Assembly: GCA_038363925.1 (NCBI GenBank)
Contig: JAQQWL010000015.1
Coordinates: 1 to 64,000, forward strand
Length of the DNA stretch: 64,000 nucleotides
Reading direction: 5' to 3'
Source of the DNA: Apiospora phragmitis
Lineage: Eukaryota > Ascomycota > Sordariomycetes > Amphisphaeriales > Apiosporaceae
The notes beneath the pieces were generated by a model. It was given only the letters and a program-made list of their open reading frames with translations. It ran no database searches and had not been told where the DNA came from. A program made the translations under genes and the position numbers. Shown here in pieces: positions 47,470 through 59,455 of this stretch. Each line of letters starts with the position of its first letter. Position 1 is the stretch's first letter.

Positions 47470-48400
47470 TTGTTGGTTTCAGAGATGACTTAATATGTTA
47501 AGTCCTCTAGCTGAATGGGCATTGAATAGAGGAAGTCCCAAATCTGATTGTTCAAATAAGTCATCCGAAGAATGTTCCAGGGCAGCTGGAACAATAATAA
47601 GCCTGTGTGCAGCTAGCTGCAGAGCCTGCACACTTATTCAACGTCACTGAACAGTCACGCATCGGTTACATTTGGCCTACGGTGGCTTGGTGTTTTGAGA
47701 AGAAAACAAGGCCCGCCCAGCAAAGCAATAGGAGCAATCGTCAAATAGCCCAGCAGAAGGAATCAATCTGGCAGCAAGCTAAACAAAGATTACGCTGTGA
47801 AACCCAGGTGAGTTCAGTAAGTCACTGGGTATCTTGGATGTCAGACTGCAACAAATCCTGTCAAAGACTGGCTGTTTCCTCGTCCCGAGCTGGGAGACAC
47901 AAGGTGCCAACCGTATGTTGAACAACAAGACAAGACTGTTGCCCTCTTCATGAGCATGGCACATCATGTTCTCACATAAAATATGAGTACTCACTGCGCA
48001 GGAAGTTGGAAAGAGTAACGGACTCTACAGCTTAGAGATAGAAAACACTATTCTCGGTCCCCAATTTTGGTCCTTTTCTATACAATTGTGGTCTAACCAT
48101 CCCAGCCACGATAATTCATCGAATTGAACAGTTACTATGAAAATTGCATGACTATCCTGGTCGTAAAACAGTAACAGGAAACGCAATGAAAACTGGAACA
48201 GAGAGGTTGGTGTCTTGCTTATACGATGTTAACATCCTGGTGCGATAGATTGTCGAAGAAGCCGGGTTCCGCCACCTGTGACCCGACCTGGTAAAAGCCG
48301 AGTGGATTCCCCATTGATGGCCCTGCCAGGGCACCTAAATTGGATGTGCTCCATGTAATGAAAGGTGGAGGCTCAGGCGAGGTGACCTGTCCCCAGTCGG
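47470..48400. other. Intergenic
   Basis: About 900 bases between the zinc-knuckle gene promoter and the 3' end of the HET remnant. No gene seen. Confidence 0.35.
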
Positions 48401-48402
48401 CG

Positions 48403-49600
48403 CTACACGGGTGTTTCGGGGCCGCCCTCCTGCTTAAGCAGCAAGACGAAGTCATCCAGCTCTGACATACTATATGTGCACTTGACGGTGTAAAGCTGGA
48501 GGAGATAGAGGCTATCGAGATCGGTCTGCTTCAGGGGCCCATCCAGATGGTCAAACAGACCGGGTGGCTCCCCATCGCCAGAGCCAATTCTCGTGTCTAT
48601 GATATTGCCCGTCTTGTGCCTATAGAAATAACACACGTACGGCGGCATGCAAAGGTCGAGTGCTTTTTTCCCGGTTGAAACCACCAATTTCGACGATAGA
48701 AGCCTGGATGAATGTTCCCAGCTACAGGCGGATTCGATTGGTTGGACTCCACCACAAAAGTTCAGGCGTATATTTGCGAGCTCACCGAGATTACTGATGT
48801 AGCCGCACATCAGAGAGAGCCACGACCAGCTCGGTAGACTGTTCTACGGTGTCACAGGCCTGGACGACTATGCCAGGAATGGGAACGGTACCATCCCAGA
48901 TCCATCCAGATTGAGCTCTCCCAGACCCAGGCCAAACTTGCCTCCCGTTCTCTGCGAAAATGCCTTGACAATACCAGTCATCGTGCCATTCTGTCGCTAT
49001 CACGGGAGATAGAGTGCCGGCTGTACTCGGTTCCCAGTGCCCACCAATGGTACCCAAGCTTCCACTTTCAGCATTTGGCCTCATGTGAGCGGGTGAGCAG
49101 AGGGAATACTGTGTTGAAGAGAACGCCGTCTTCTGAGCAGCAAATTTATAGGACATTTGGCTTTCGGTGAAGTGGATCAAGCGAGTGGACAATATTTGTT
49201 CCTGAAGAACCCAGGCTCTGCTGTTCAGAGGCCCACTGCGGATCATGTCGAATGACGCTACGGGATAGCGAATGAAGCAAGCATCAGGAGGCTCGACTTT
49301 AGGATCCCTGGAGCATACTTTTGATGACTCTTTTGCCCTTCAAAGATCCACTCTGGTCGCAGGGGTCAGCGATTCGAGATAGAGTCCACCGTGTCCGTTT
49401 GGCGATGAGGTAGCCGCAATCGTAAAGTAACTGCCTTGATATACATCGGCCATCTTCAAAGCCTCAACGGACCAGTCTCGCGGGTCATTTTGGGCGATGC
49501 AGAGGGAGTCGATCCACAGGTATCGGATCTCCAGTAACCTATCCACACGTACTGCGTCACCGTACGTCTTGGGCAGGACCGAGATCTATATTCCTGACAT
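48403..49600 (-). pseudogene. HET-domain (heterokaryon incompatibility type) gene remnant
   Basis: The minus frame reads LPKTYGDAVRVDRLLEIRYL, then WIDSLCIAQNDPRDW and YQGSYFTIAATSSPNG, which is the HET domain core. An in-frame TGA at 49342-49340 interrupts it (CGA to TGA would explain it). The same frame then continues through GPLNSRAWVLQEQILSTRLI, the classic post-HET motif, to 48791. A frame change or unseen intron near 48805 leads to a C-terminal part (SELDDFVLLLKQEGG) ending at 48403. An in-frame TAG lies just upstream of the core near 49588 and no N-terminal exon was identified. HET proteins trigger cell death after fusion of unlike strains; as read this copy cannot be expressed whole. 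Confidence 0.75.
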
Positions 49601-51680
49601 TCTGTTGTGAAGGGTGGCTTTCGTTGTGATGAACGACCTGGTAGTAGTAGATCCCTAGCAGTAGCTTAAAACAATGTATTGTATGCTGGATGATGAGGCA
49701 TCAGAAGACAGATCTTTTGACCGAACCAGCTTGATGAAACGGTCGTCTGGACCCGAGTTCACGTCGAGAAACCTTTCTGGGTATGACGGTCGGGAGCAGA
49801 GCATGCAGAATGTTTATCTGATTTGTCAGTGGAGCACGTTCGCAGCCACGTGACAATGACCGGACGCGGTCCTCGAAGTGTAACGGCTTGGTAGCCCATA
49901 TGGCACTCTGTAATATCGGCTCTAGTATTCCTCGCGAATCAGCACCGTTGCTCACTAAGCCTTGTAAGACCCCCCCTTCCTCCTAGAGCCCCTGAAGATC
50001 GGTCTCTTAGATGGGCGGGACACTCACCACCTTCGGCAAAAATGGCGATGAACTTCCTAGTACTAAGGCCGGAGGTTTTCCTATCCATCATGCCAAACTT
50101 GCTGTGCTTTTAAGGAAAGGACTCCCGGCATGTGGTGATCATAATAAGAGAACCTCGTGAATATCGTCACGGGAATATCATCATAATCAATCGTCTGTTG
50201 ATGACCAGTCGATAAGCCGGACTGCTTTTCTTCCGAAAGAGGAGGCACCAAGCGCGTGGCTTCCATTCTTTTAGTGGGAACCCTAGAAAGCCGCTTTTGC
50301 TCGTTTGCCTCTGGAGGGAATGAGATGCCCATCTGCACAAAGCTCAGTTGGACGGTCCAAGATGCACTTCAAAAGGCACTTCGGAGCCATTTGCTGTAGT
50401 TTCTCCAAGCTGCCTTTTCTTCTGGGAAATCGCTCAGCCAGAAATCAGGGGGGACCTCCAGGCTACGGAGCCAGCGATCCTAACCCTCGAGAGCCCATAG
50501 CGCGAGGAGTTGGCATTCGCAGCAAATAGACATGGTTGATTCGAGTATGTCCACATCAAGCTAGACTCTACTTCGACTTGAGAGCAGCACATCAAGCCGG
50601 CGTAGGCCATGGTAGATTTAACTAAATACACCGACGCCAGCAGAGCTGAGCAGCCGAACTTTGTGGCGTCCCGATGTACATGAACTGGCCAATTGGCTTC
50701 AAGTTGAAAAAGCAGTACCTTTACGAGCCGAATGTGTGTAAAAATTGGCCCCCGAGCAACTGGCACATATATATCAGGTGGTTTTGAAACCGCATCTTCA
50801 GCTCGCAGAAAGAGTGCCGTGAAACCTGCTAAGGCCTAAGTCAAATCACCCCTGAAGGTGGCAGTCCAGTAACATAGCCCAAGTCTACAGAATGGGGCGC
50901 GAAATGGACCGGCCGGGGCTGGGACGATCGGCCAGGGTCAAGGGTTAAAAACTTACTGGAAGCAGACGCAGCTAAAGTCCGGCAAAGAATCAGGGCCGAG
51001 GGCTCTGGAAGACGATTCTGGGGAAATCATTGAAACGCCACAAGCACGCAGGAGGGATATTAGAGAGCGAAGTTGATACTTCCGTCAGGTACAGTAGACG
51101 ATTAAAGCTCTCGAGGTTGGAGAGTTAGCTTCACCGGTCGGTCAATTGGTTCCCAGATCGCAGAAATGGATCCAGAGGACAAAGATACGGGCGTCTATAG
51201 ATTGCTTCGTCGAGGCATGAAGTGCTTTCATCGTGTGGAAGGATACTTCCCGGGAGTGCTCGCACTGGCAGAGTATCTTCAAAGGCAAGACGACCCAAAC
51301 TATCGTTGAAGGTCATGCTGTGTTTGTGCCACCGGAATTCCAGAAGATTGATAGACAGGCAATTGGGGGTAGGACAACACCGTAACTTCTCGGTAAAAGC
51401 ATGGATGAAACGCATTATACAAGTCTTTTTCTTCGTGTAATACGTAATAGTAGATAAATACACATTGCCCTTGGAACAGCCCTAGATCCCATCAGGGACA
51501 GGGTAGGTGTTCAAGGTCAGGTCATCGCTAATGCATTTCCAAGCTCTTCCTTCCAAGCTGAATGATTCAGAGAACTTTTCTTTACCCGCCCATGATACAC
51601 GCGATGGTCATTGGTCAAGCTCGTTGACGCACTGGCCAAGCAGAGGAAGTGTTGATGTTGATTACCCAACAGAGCAGGCT
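49601..51680. other. Region without a recognised gene
   Basis: About 2.1 kb of normal composition. Only short frames in both strands occur (for example 49955-49701, 50766-50434, 51463-51131), none with a family motif. Part may be the lost N-terminus of the HET gene or 3' sequence of SEC61. Confidence 0.35.
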
Positions 51681-51684
51681 TCGA

Positions 51685-53516
51685 TCAACCCATGATCATG
51701 CCCTTCATGCCTGCCAGGTCACCTTCCTTGGCTGCTATTTCGAAGTAACCGTAGATGATACTACCATGTTGTCAGTAAAATAAGATTAGCGAAGAGGGGT
51801 TTAGCAATAAACTTACGTGACAGCCAGAAGGGTACCAGTACCAGAGCCGAGGGCTCCCATGAGGTCACTGGCAACGGAGAGCGCACCAATGCAAGCACCA
51901 CCGAAGGCGGCAGCAGTGGGAATGATGCGCTTCAGCTCCTTGTACATGCTCTGGTCACGGTGACCAGCCATGACAAGACCCTGATCCTTCAGCTGCTTGG
52001 CGACATCGCGAGGGCTGGAGCCGGACACCTCGATCCAGGTTTTGGAGAAGATGGCGCAAGCAGTGAGCATGTAGGCGATGTAGACAACGGTGTGGATGGG
52101 GTCGAGAAGAGCATCCTTGAAGTTCAGGGGAGGAGACATGTAGTACACAAGACCAGAGATGGCGGACAACTGGGCGGAACCCTCCTTAGCCTCCCAGACT
52201 CCGAAGAGACGGACGAGTAGGTTCTCAGAGAAGCGCGAGTACAGCATCTGGCTGATCAGGAAGATGTTGGAAGAAAGAGCCGACTGCAGCATGATGGGCA
52301 TGTTGGAGGTGTAGAAGAGGCGGACGGGGTATGAGCCGCGGGCACCTCGCTGGCGCGAAGACTTGACGGGGATCTCGACACGGAAGCCCTGGAGGTAGAT
52401 AACAGCAGCGAAGACAGCCAGAGTAGCCAACAGGTTCATGATGTTGGGAAGGTTCTGTCGGTAGAAAGCCTCCTGCAGAGCACGCTGCTTGTTGGGCCAC
52501 GTCATCAGAAGGTGGAAAAGGGCGATAACGGCACCCTCGAACTCGGGGCCACGGCCAGTGTTGATCGAGGTGGGAGAGAAAGCCTTCCACATGATGGACT
52601 CGCAGATGTTGGTGGCAATGAACAGAGAGATACCGCTGCCGAGACCGTAGCCCTTCTGAAGGAGCTCGTCCAGCAGAATAACAATCATACCGGCAACAAC
52701 GAGCTGGAGGATCAGGGAGGAAGACGATACCGGCACCAAGATCGCCAGGGGGTCCGTAGAGACCGGTGAAGACGTAGACAGTGGCAGTTCCGGCGCTAAG
52801 GATGAAGGCGAAGAGCTTCTGGGCGGTCTGGTAGAGTTCGCGATCGGACTTGAGGTCGAGGTTGACATCGATCATGTGGGTACCAGCGAGGAGCTTCCGG
52901 AAGTCAGTACTTGAAGCTCAAGGGCAGGAGGATCTGGAGGTGCTAGACATACCTGGAATACCATGCCAGAGGAGATAATGGGAGTGATACCGAGTTCCAT
53001 CAGGGTTCCACGATTACTGGCCATCATCATACGAAGCCAGTATAGCGGATCGGAGGTGTCGGACGAGACAATGCCGTACAAGGGCATCTGGCTCATGACC
53101 AAGAAGATCAGCAGCGTGAGACCAGTCCACATCAACTTTTGGTTGAAGGGAACCTTGGTCTCGGGCTGCTGAACCTCGGGCAAGAATGCCACGAAGGGCT
53201 TCACGAGCTGTTTGTTGCATTGTTAGCAGGCATCCTCGGCTTCATGTGTGGTGCGGTGCTTCGTTCTGGATTGCGGAGGATCGCGTCGATATGGACGGTC
53301 ACTGGTAGGTGACACTTACATCGAGAAACCGTACTAGATTCAGGAAAAGCCGTTGTTAGCAATTTGTTCCATAACACATGTAGATCCGTCACCAATGGCA
53401 GGCCAAGTCGCATCGCATCCTCGAGCTTCGTTATGATCAAGCTTCGATTTCGACCCGACCCTTGGGAAGCTCTGATTTGGCATGGGATCGGAAGCGCAAA
53501 ACTTACAACTACTCAT
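51685..53516 (-). CDS. SEC61: SEC61 alpha, ER protein translocon channel, one extra base
   Basis: Five exons: 53516-53507 (ATGAGTAGTT), 53333-53320 (14-base micro-exon), 53207-52953, 52893-51817 and 51760-51685. The product is the ten-span pore of the ER translocon. Motifs are [106 protein letters not shown] and [20 protein letters not shown]. Joined exons are 1432 bases, one more than 477 codons, and the frame breaks at the GGG run 52715-52717 between LGAGIVFL and [10 protein letters not shown]. Removing one base gives 476 residues, the normal length. Since SEC61 is essential and usually single copy, this is most likely a sequence error. Confidence 0.95.
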
Positions 53517-54172
53517 TATGGCGGTATTATCCCAATGGGATTGAGAAGCGGAAGGGGAAACTGAATAGAAAAGCGACAGTTGTCCCAAGAAGGCTGGGAT
53601 GTCGCGGTGATGGAGAAGGGGGAACTATAAAGAAGGAAGGAGGGAAAGTCGACGTGGTCGGAGTCGAAGCGCACCAGCTTTCGCGATGTTAACGGGCCTT
53701 GTCTAGTCAGTCAATCTGGCTTTAAAAATTGCCCCAACTAATCCTAAGAGCAGCGAATATGTGTCCAGAAGCTCGACTCGGGTGGAGCTAGGTGCACGTG
53801 ACACAATTTGAGGTAATCTGGCAGGAGCTTTGAACCAGAACTTGGGTTGATTAGGACCCCGATTTTGGGGTGGAAGCAGCTTCCCGCTACGCAGAAAGCA
53901 AGGGATGCGGATTGGGACTTGCTAAGGAACGTTAATCCGTGCCGGGCCGGGGGGATCACAACCTTAATTTTGAAAAGGAGAGTGGGAGGCATGGTCAGTG
54001 CACAGCTGAATTGAAGCAAGGAGGTTGTGTACGATATGATTGCTTGGTGTCAGTATGCGCCACCAGCATTGAATAATTCTCCGTCTCATGGACGAGCGCA
54101 ACCACGAATGAGAGATACCCAGTAGTAACTATTCAAGCGCTCTCTGGTTTGAAACTGGGCTTCCATGTCTTC
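53517..54172. promoter_or_regulatory. Divergent promoter between SEC61 and tRNA isopentenyltransferase
   Basis: 656 bases between head-to-head start codons of two housekeeping genes. No specific site could be assigned. Confidence 0.5.
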
Positions 54173-55685
54173 ATGATATTGCGATATTTGCCGTCGAGAG
54201 TCGCTGTCCGCTATGTCGCAACTATGTCCGTCGCAAAACAACCCCGACAGCCCCTGGTGGCTATTATGGGGACCACAGGAACCGGCAAATCCGACGTAAG
54301 TCAAATCACCAGCAACAACTACCATAGATATCTCAGCGTGTAGCAACTAAATCATAATACAGCTTGCAGTAGATCTGGCCGTGCAATTTAATGGAGAAAT
54401 CATAAATGCAGATGCCATGCAGATGTACCGGGGTCTGCCCGTCATCACAAACCAAATCTCAACTGAGGAACAGCGAGGTGTCCCGCACCATCTGCTGGCG
54501 ACTATCGGACATGACCAGCCGACATGGACGGTTGGTGTCTTCGCGCGGGAAGCTACCAAGCTGATCAGCGAGATTCGTAGCAGGGGTAAGCTGCCCATCA
54601 TTGTCGGTGGTACTCATTACTACATCAGCGCCTTGCTCTTCGAGAACAGCCTCGTGGACTCGCAGACGTCCGATAACCCGGATGTGGCTCACGTACCGCA
54701 GACTGATACGCGCCAGCAGCATTCGATACTGGAGGGGCCGACTGATTTGATGCTCCAAAGGCTGCGCGAGGTCGATCCTGCTATAGCTTCGCGGTGGCAC
54801 CCCGATGACAGGCGCAAAATCCAAAGATCATTGGAGATATTCCTCACGACTGGTAGAAAGGCTTCTGACATATACGCGGAACAGCAGGAGGCCAAGGCCT
54901 CGACTGCGCCGTCCTCCAGCCCGTGGGAAGCGCTCATGTTCTGGGTATACTCCAAACCCGACATACTCAAGGAACGATTGGACAAGCGCATCGACAAGAT
55001 GGAGAAAGTCGGATTGATGGACGAAGTCCGAGAGCTCCATCATTACTTGAGGGATCAATCGGCCCGAGGGAACGATGTCGACCGAACACGTGGCATTTGG
55101 CAGTCGATTGGCTTCAAGCAGTTTGAACCATTCCTCGACGGAGAGCGGGATGGGATGTCTCCCGATGAGCTGGAGAAACTAAGAACTGCAGGGCTGGAAG
55201 ATATGAAGACTGCCACACGCCAATATGCGAGATCCCAACTCAGATGGATACGATTAAAGACCGCGCCAGCTCTGAAGGAAAGGGACGCCTTGAGGTACTT
55301 TTACCTACTGGACAGCTCCGATGCCTCCAGCTTCTCTGGAAACGTCCTATGTCCGGCGAGCGATGTCACCAAGCTGTTTCTCAATGGGCAAGAACTGTCT
55401 CCTCCTGCTGGCGTCTCCGATACCGCAGCTGAGGTGCTCTCGGCATTCAGCGATGAGAACATGAAGCCCAAACCAATTTTCGAGGCCCGACATTGCGACC
55501 TGTGCAATGTGACGCTGACCACCGAAAACCAATGGAATAAGCACCTGAAGGGGCGCAGCCATCGACGTTTTCTGAAACACAAGAGCCGAACCGCATTGGT
55601 TCCGGTAGAAGAGGGAAATGCCGTCGTATCGGGGCCGGGCCAGGGTAGCCCAGTCGATCGACACGACTGGTCAACCCCATCTTGA
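54173..55685 (+). CDS. MOD5: tRNA dimethylallyltransferase (isopentenyltransferase, MOD5/MiaA family)
   Basis: Two exons, 54173-54295 and 54363-55685, giving 481 residues, intact. It transfers a dimethylallyl group to N6 of A37 in tRNAs reading UNN codons, in cytosol, nucleus and mitochondria. A basic N-terminus (MILRYLPSRVAVRYVATM) may target mitochondria, with an internal Met giving a cytosolic form, as for yeast Mod5 (inference). Motifs are MGTTGTGKSD (P-loop, at the intron border), NADAMQMYRGLPVITN (substrate Asp), PIIVGGTHYYI, and RTRGIWQSIGFKQF. The C-terminus carries a matrin-type C2H2 finger, CDLCNVTLTTENQWNKH followed by GRSHR, as in eukaryotic members. Confidence 0.95.
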
Positions 55686-55970
55686 TCACATGGGCGATGT
55701 CACAATTTCCCAGCAGAATCTCAATCGAGGTGTACCACTACGAATGGCTTTAGTAGCTAGACATTGGGTAAGTAAATCAGATCAAAGAGTATTCCATAGT
55801 TTCATTCGATGGCGTGTACATTTCAAGCGACATGTTCAAGTGTTCGTGGTTGTGTGTTCCCTGGTGCCGGCTCGTTGGCCTTTGGCAGATGCATCGATGC
55901 ATCGTTTATTCATTCATTCGTCGTTGTTATCATCGTCTCAAGTGACAGCAAGGTTCCTCGTCTGGTTCCT

Positions 55971-56390
55971 TCAATCGAGGTCCATATCCTCTCCCTCCTC
56001 CACGCCCATCTCCTCGAATCCCTGGGCCACCTCCATCTCCATGGCGGCGCCCTCGGCGGCGTTCTCCTCCTCCGTGGGGTCGGGCAGGGCGGCTGCGGGC
56101 TCCTAAACGACGAGTAGGGTTAGTAAACCTGTATCAGGGGGTTTGTTGGGGGTTGAGTGTCTCTCATCTTACCTCTCCCTCCTTCTCGTCCTCGTCCTCG
56201 TCGAAGCCTCCAACGAGCTCGTAGAACTCGAGCTCTGTCTGAGCCACATCCTAGATGGCCGGAGCCGAGTCGAGCAGCCGCTGGGCGGCGATGGCGGTGG
56301 TGGCGTGCTGCTTCGTCTGCTTAGAGAAAGGTTGGAGGAGGAAAGGTTCAGTTCTGAAGGACTCGTGAAACTACAGTGTAAGTAGGCCCC
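55971..56390 (-). pseudogene. C-terminal fragment of an unrecognised protein, cut by AT-rich block
   Basis: The last exon ends with an acidic tail (EEGEDMDLD, stop 55973-55971). It is preceded by an intron (GTAAGATG ... GTTTAG, about 56104-56172) and an exon reading DVAQTELEFYELVGGFDEDE. Immediately upstream in the same frame is TAG, then KQHATTAIAAQRLLDSAPAI. The stop would be Gln if it were CAG, a RIP-type change. Upstream of about 56390 the sequence turns AT-rich and no further coding is seen. I do not recognise the parent gene. It is either truncated by insertion of the AT-rich block or its 5' part was mutated beyond reading. It lies about 290 bases beyond the MOD5 stop, tail to tail. Confidence 0.55.
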
Positions 56391-57127
56391 GGAAGAACAG
56401 GTACCTCCTCCTCTGGTACCTACTATGGACAGGAATGAAATCACCACGCCTAATTAGATATCTAAATTAACGAAACATTCAGCAACGTACTATAGTACAG
56501 TGGTTAGCTGCATAGTTAACGTACGTCACCTTATAATTAACCCCCCCCGTGTAATTAACCCCCTTGTTGACCTCTACCACGATTTACCGCTATTTCGATT
56601 TAAAAAGAGATTTCTTCTCGAATTTTAATCTAAATTATTTTATTCTTTTAAATATATATTAATTTAATAATAATACGTTTATATATTAAAAATAGTATCT
56701 TTATTATTATTTAAAATATAATAAGCGGTAAATATATTTATAAAACTATTTTTTATTATAGTATTTTATAGTTTATTTTTATTAATTAATTTTATAGTTA
56801 TTAATTACGTTAAAAGTTAAATTTTATTTATTAATATATATATAAATTAAAGAATTAATTTAACGCGTTTTAACCTTTTATAATAACTTTATACTATTAA
56901 GTAAAAATTAAATAATTTTATTCCTTTAATATTACTTAACTTTATAAACGAAAAATAATATCGTATTAATTAAAGTAATTATTAAAACAGCTAGAACTAA
57001 GGCTATTTATACTACCTTAAAAGAGGTGCCACGTACCTACGCGTACGAACCCCTTTTCTATTTTATAAAGAGGGGTATACGATACCCCTTATAGCTTATA
57101 TTAAAGATAGATATAAATAATAGAATA

Positions 57128-58955
57128 ACGTATCTTATAAGCAAATATATTATATAAGCGAATGTTTTATTCTTTTATACCCCTTCTAATAAAATATAAA
57201 TTAATTTTACCATAACGTATTTAATATATTAAAATTAATCGAAATCTTTATTTCTAGATATTTCTATATTATTTTAATAAGTACGCGTATTATACCCGGG
57301 CTCTCTATAGATTCTATAACGTTATAAACGTGTTTTAAACGTTCTCGTATAACTACTCCTTCGACGCGATTCGTTTTATAACTATTTATTAATATCCCTT
57401 TAAAACTATAGGTTTTTTTTAACTTATATATAAAGTGATCTTTTATTTTATAGCCGTTTCTTTTTCGTACGGCGGCGCCGGTTAAATATCTTATTTACCT
57501 TTTAAAGTATTGCGTTCTTACTTTTTAAAAAAGTAATTCGGTATATAATATACGTTATAACCTTTGCGATTTAATTAAAACTAATTAAAATAAATATCGG
57601 AAAGCTATTTTAATACCGTACGATACGGTTTCGAATATATTCGGTTTAAAATTAAGCCTTAATTAAATTATTTAAAGTTTTTAATTCTTAAGGAATAAAT
57701 AGGTTAAAAAACGTTCCCGGAGGTACTAAAATACGTAGCTTTATATCTAACTGTGAAATAATATATTCCGGATTATACGGGACGAGTCTTATTTTTTAAA
57801 AGCCTCCTTATATATTCGAAACGGTGAAAGTCGCCTGGAACGCTTTTAAAAACGCTAGTAGGAAGTCCTCCTTTAAAATGTAGGTAATATACGCCCGTAT
57901 AAAATATTTAATTTCTTTTTCGTACACCCTTTTTAATATACGAAAATAACCGATATTAAGAGGTTAGAACTTATATAACGAATAAGAAAATATATAAAGT
58001 ATAATAATCGAGTTCTTTTTATAATAGAGCTCGAAAGTTATCGAGTAGTAGTTTTCGTAGCCGTTTAAGATTAAGAGGTGATAACGACCCTTCGTACGAG
58101 ACTTAATATATTAATTAAAGTATCGAATCTAGTCCTCTTTTTTTTTTATAATTTAATTATTTTTAATAATTACGATTACTTAATCCTTTAATAATAAGTT
58201 ATTTTTATATTAAAAAAAAAAGTACGTTTTTTTAATAAAAATAATATATAAAAGGATAGCGTAACCGTATAATTCGACGCTTTAAATAATTATAACTTAT
58301 TCCCGGTTTTTTTATTATATTTTTTTAAACTTTCCGTATTAATCGAAAATAGTTACGATTATTTCGGACGAAATTTAGCTTATAAAAAAGCTAGTCTTAT
58401 TAAAGTTATAAATATTTTTTTTTAAATCTCGTATTTATAAATTATATTCCGTATAAAAATAAATTATACGCGATACGCGTCGAGATCTTTATAAAAGATT
58501 TTTTAATAATCGATTTTTCGGTTAAAACGCGTCCGAAGGTTTAATTAACGCCGACGAGTCCCGCGTTATATAAATTAAATAATTAATTCGCTATATCTTT
58601 TATATTACTTAGCCGGGGGAGAAACGATCGCGTATTTAAATTAATAATATATCGAATAATCGTATCTTCTTTAGAATTTAAAAGCTTTCGAGAATTCGTA
58701 AATATTTCGCGTCGTATAGGTTAGCTATTTTATTTACGTTATAAGGTTTTCGATAAGACGTAATAAATTAATATAGCCTTTCGTACGCTTAAAGTTAAGT
58801 CTTTTTAAAGCGTTTAAAACGTTAGAATTATATTACTTTTTTTTAAAGTTATAATATTTTTAGACGTAAAAGAATATAAAAAAAGGTTAAGGCTATAAGG
58901 AAATTTATAAAAGTGAGATATTCGCTTATGTGAGATATTCGCTTATAAGATACGT
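57128..58955 (-). mobile_element. Tc1/mariner (pogo/Fot-like) DNA transposon relic, copy A
   Basis: 1828 bases flanked by TA on both sides (57126-57127, 58956-58957). The ends are inverted repeats starting ACGTATCTTATAAGC and continuing with a repeated ATAAGCGAAT motif; the right end has this unit in tandem (GAGATATTCGCTTAT twice). The interior is an inverted relative of copy B. The region at about 57270-57330, read on the minus strand, matches the CCHC-coding stretch of copy B but with its Cys codons mutated by C-to-T/G-to-A changes. The transposase therefore read leftward. Size and TA duplication fit Fot1/pogo elements. No intact protein. Confidence 0.75.
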
Positions 58956-59455
58956 TATAATAATATAGTATCACTTAAAGCCTTACTTATACGTACGTAT
59001 AAAAGCTTATTTAATAATAATTAAGTTTTAGTTTTTAATTAAATTACGTATACTTTAAATTTAAAAATAAGTATAATATAAATAAATAACGTGGTTTATA
59101 ATTAAATCGGCTACATTATTAAGTCGGCTACTCTTTTTTTTAATTTACGTAATTAAATTTTAATACGTAATATCTTTATAATTATAATATTAATTTAATT
59201 AAAAAAAGATCGTGTTGTTTTAATAATTTAACCGACGCGAGAAGGTTTAAATCGAATTAATTAAAAAGCTATTACGAAAGTATATAACGTCTCTCGAGTT
59301 ATTTTAAACGATTAACTTTACGATATTAAACTTTAACGCGAAATTTAATATTTATAATATAAATTAAATCTAATTAAAAAAAGGTGCTTTATAATTATAT
59401 AATTAATTTAAATACTTAAGAAATACCTCTTAATATTAATATTATAAAATATATA

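Noticed and set aside
57000..57100. GGGGTATACGATACCCC hairpin as a possible functional RNA or origin
   Set aside because: Isolated short palindrome inside a heavily mutated AT-rich block with no supporting context.
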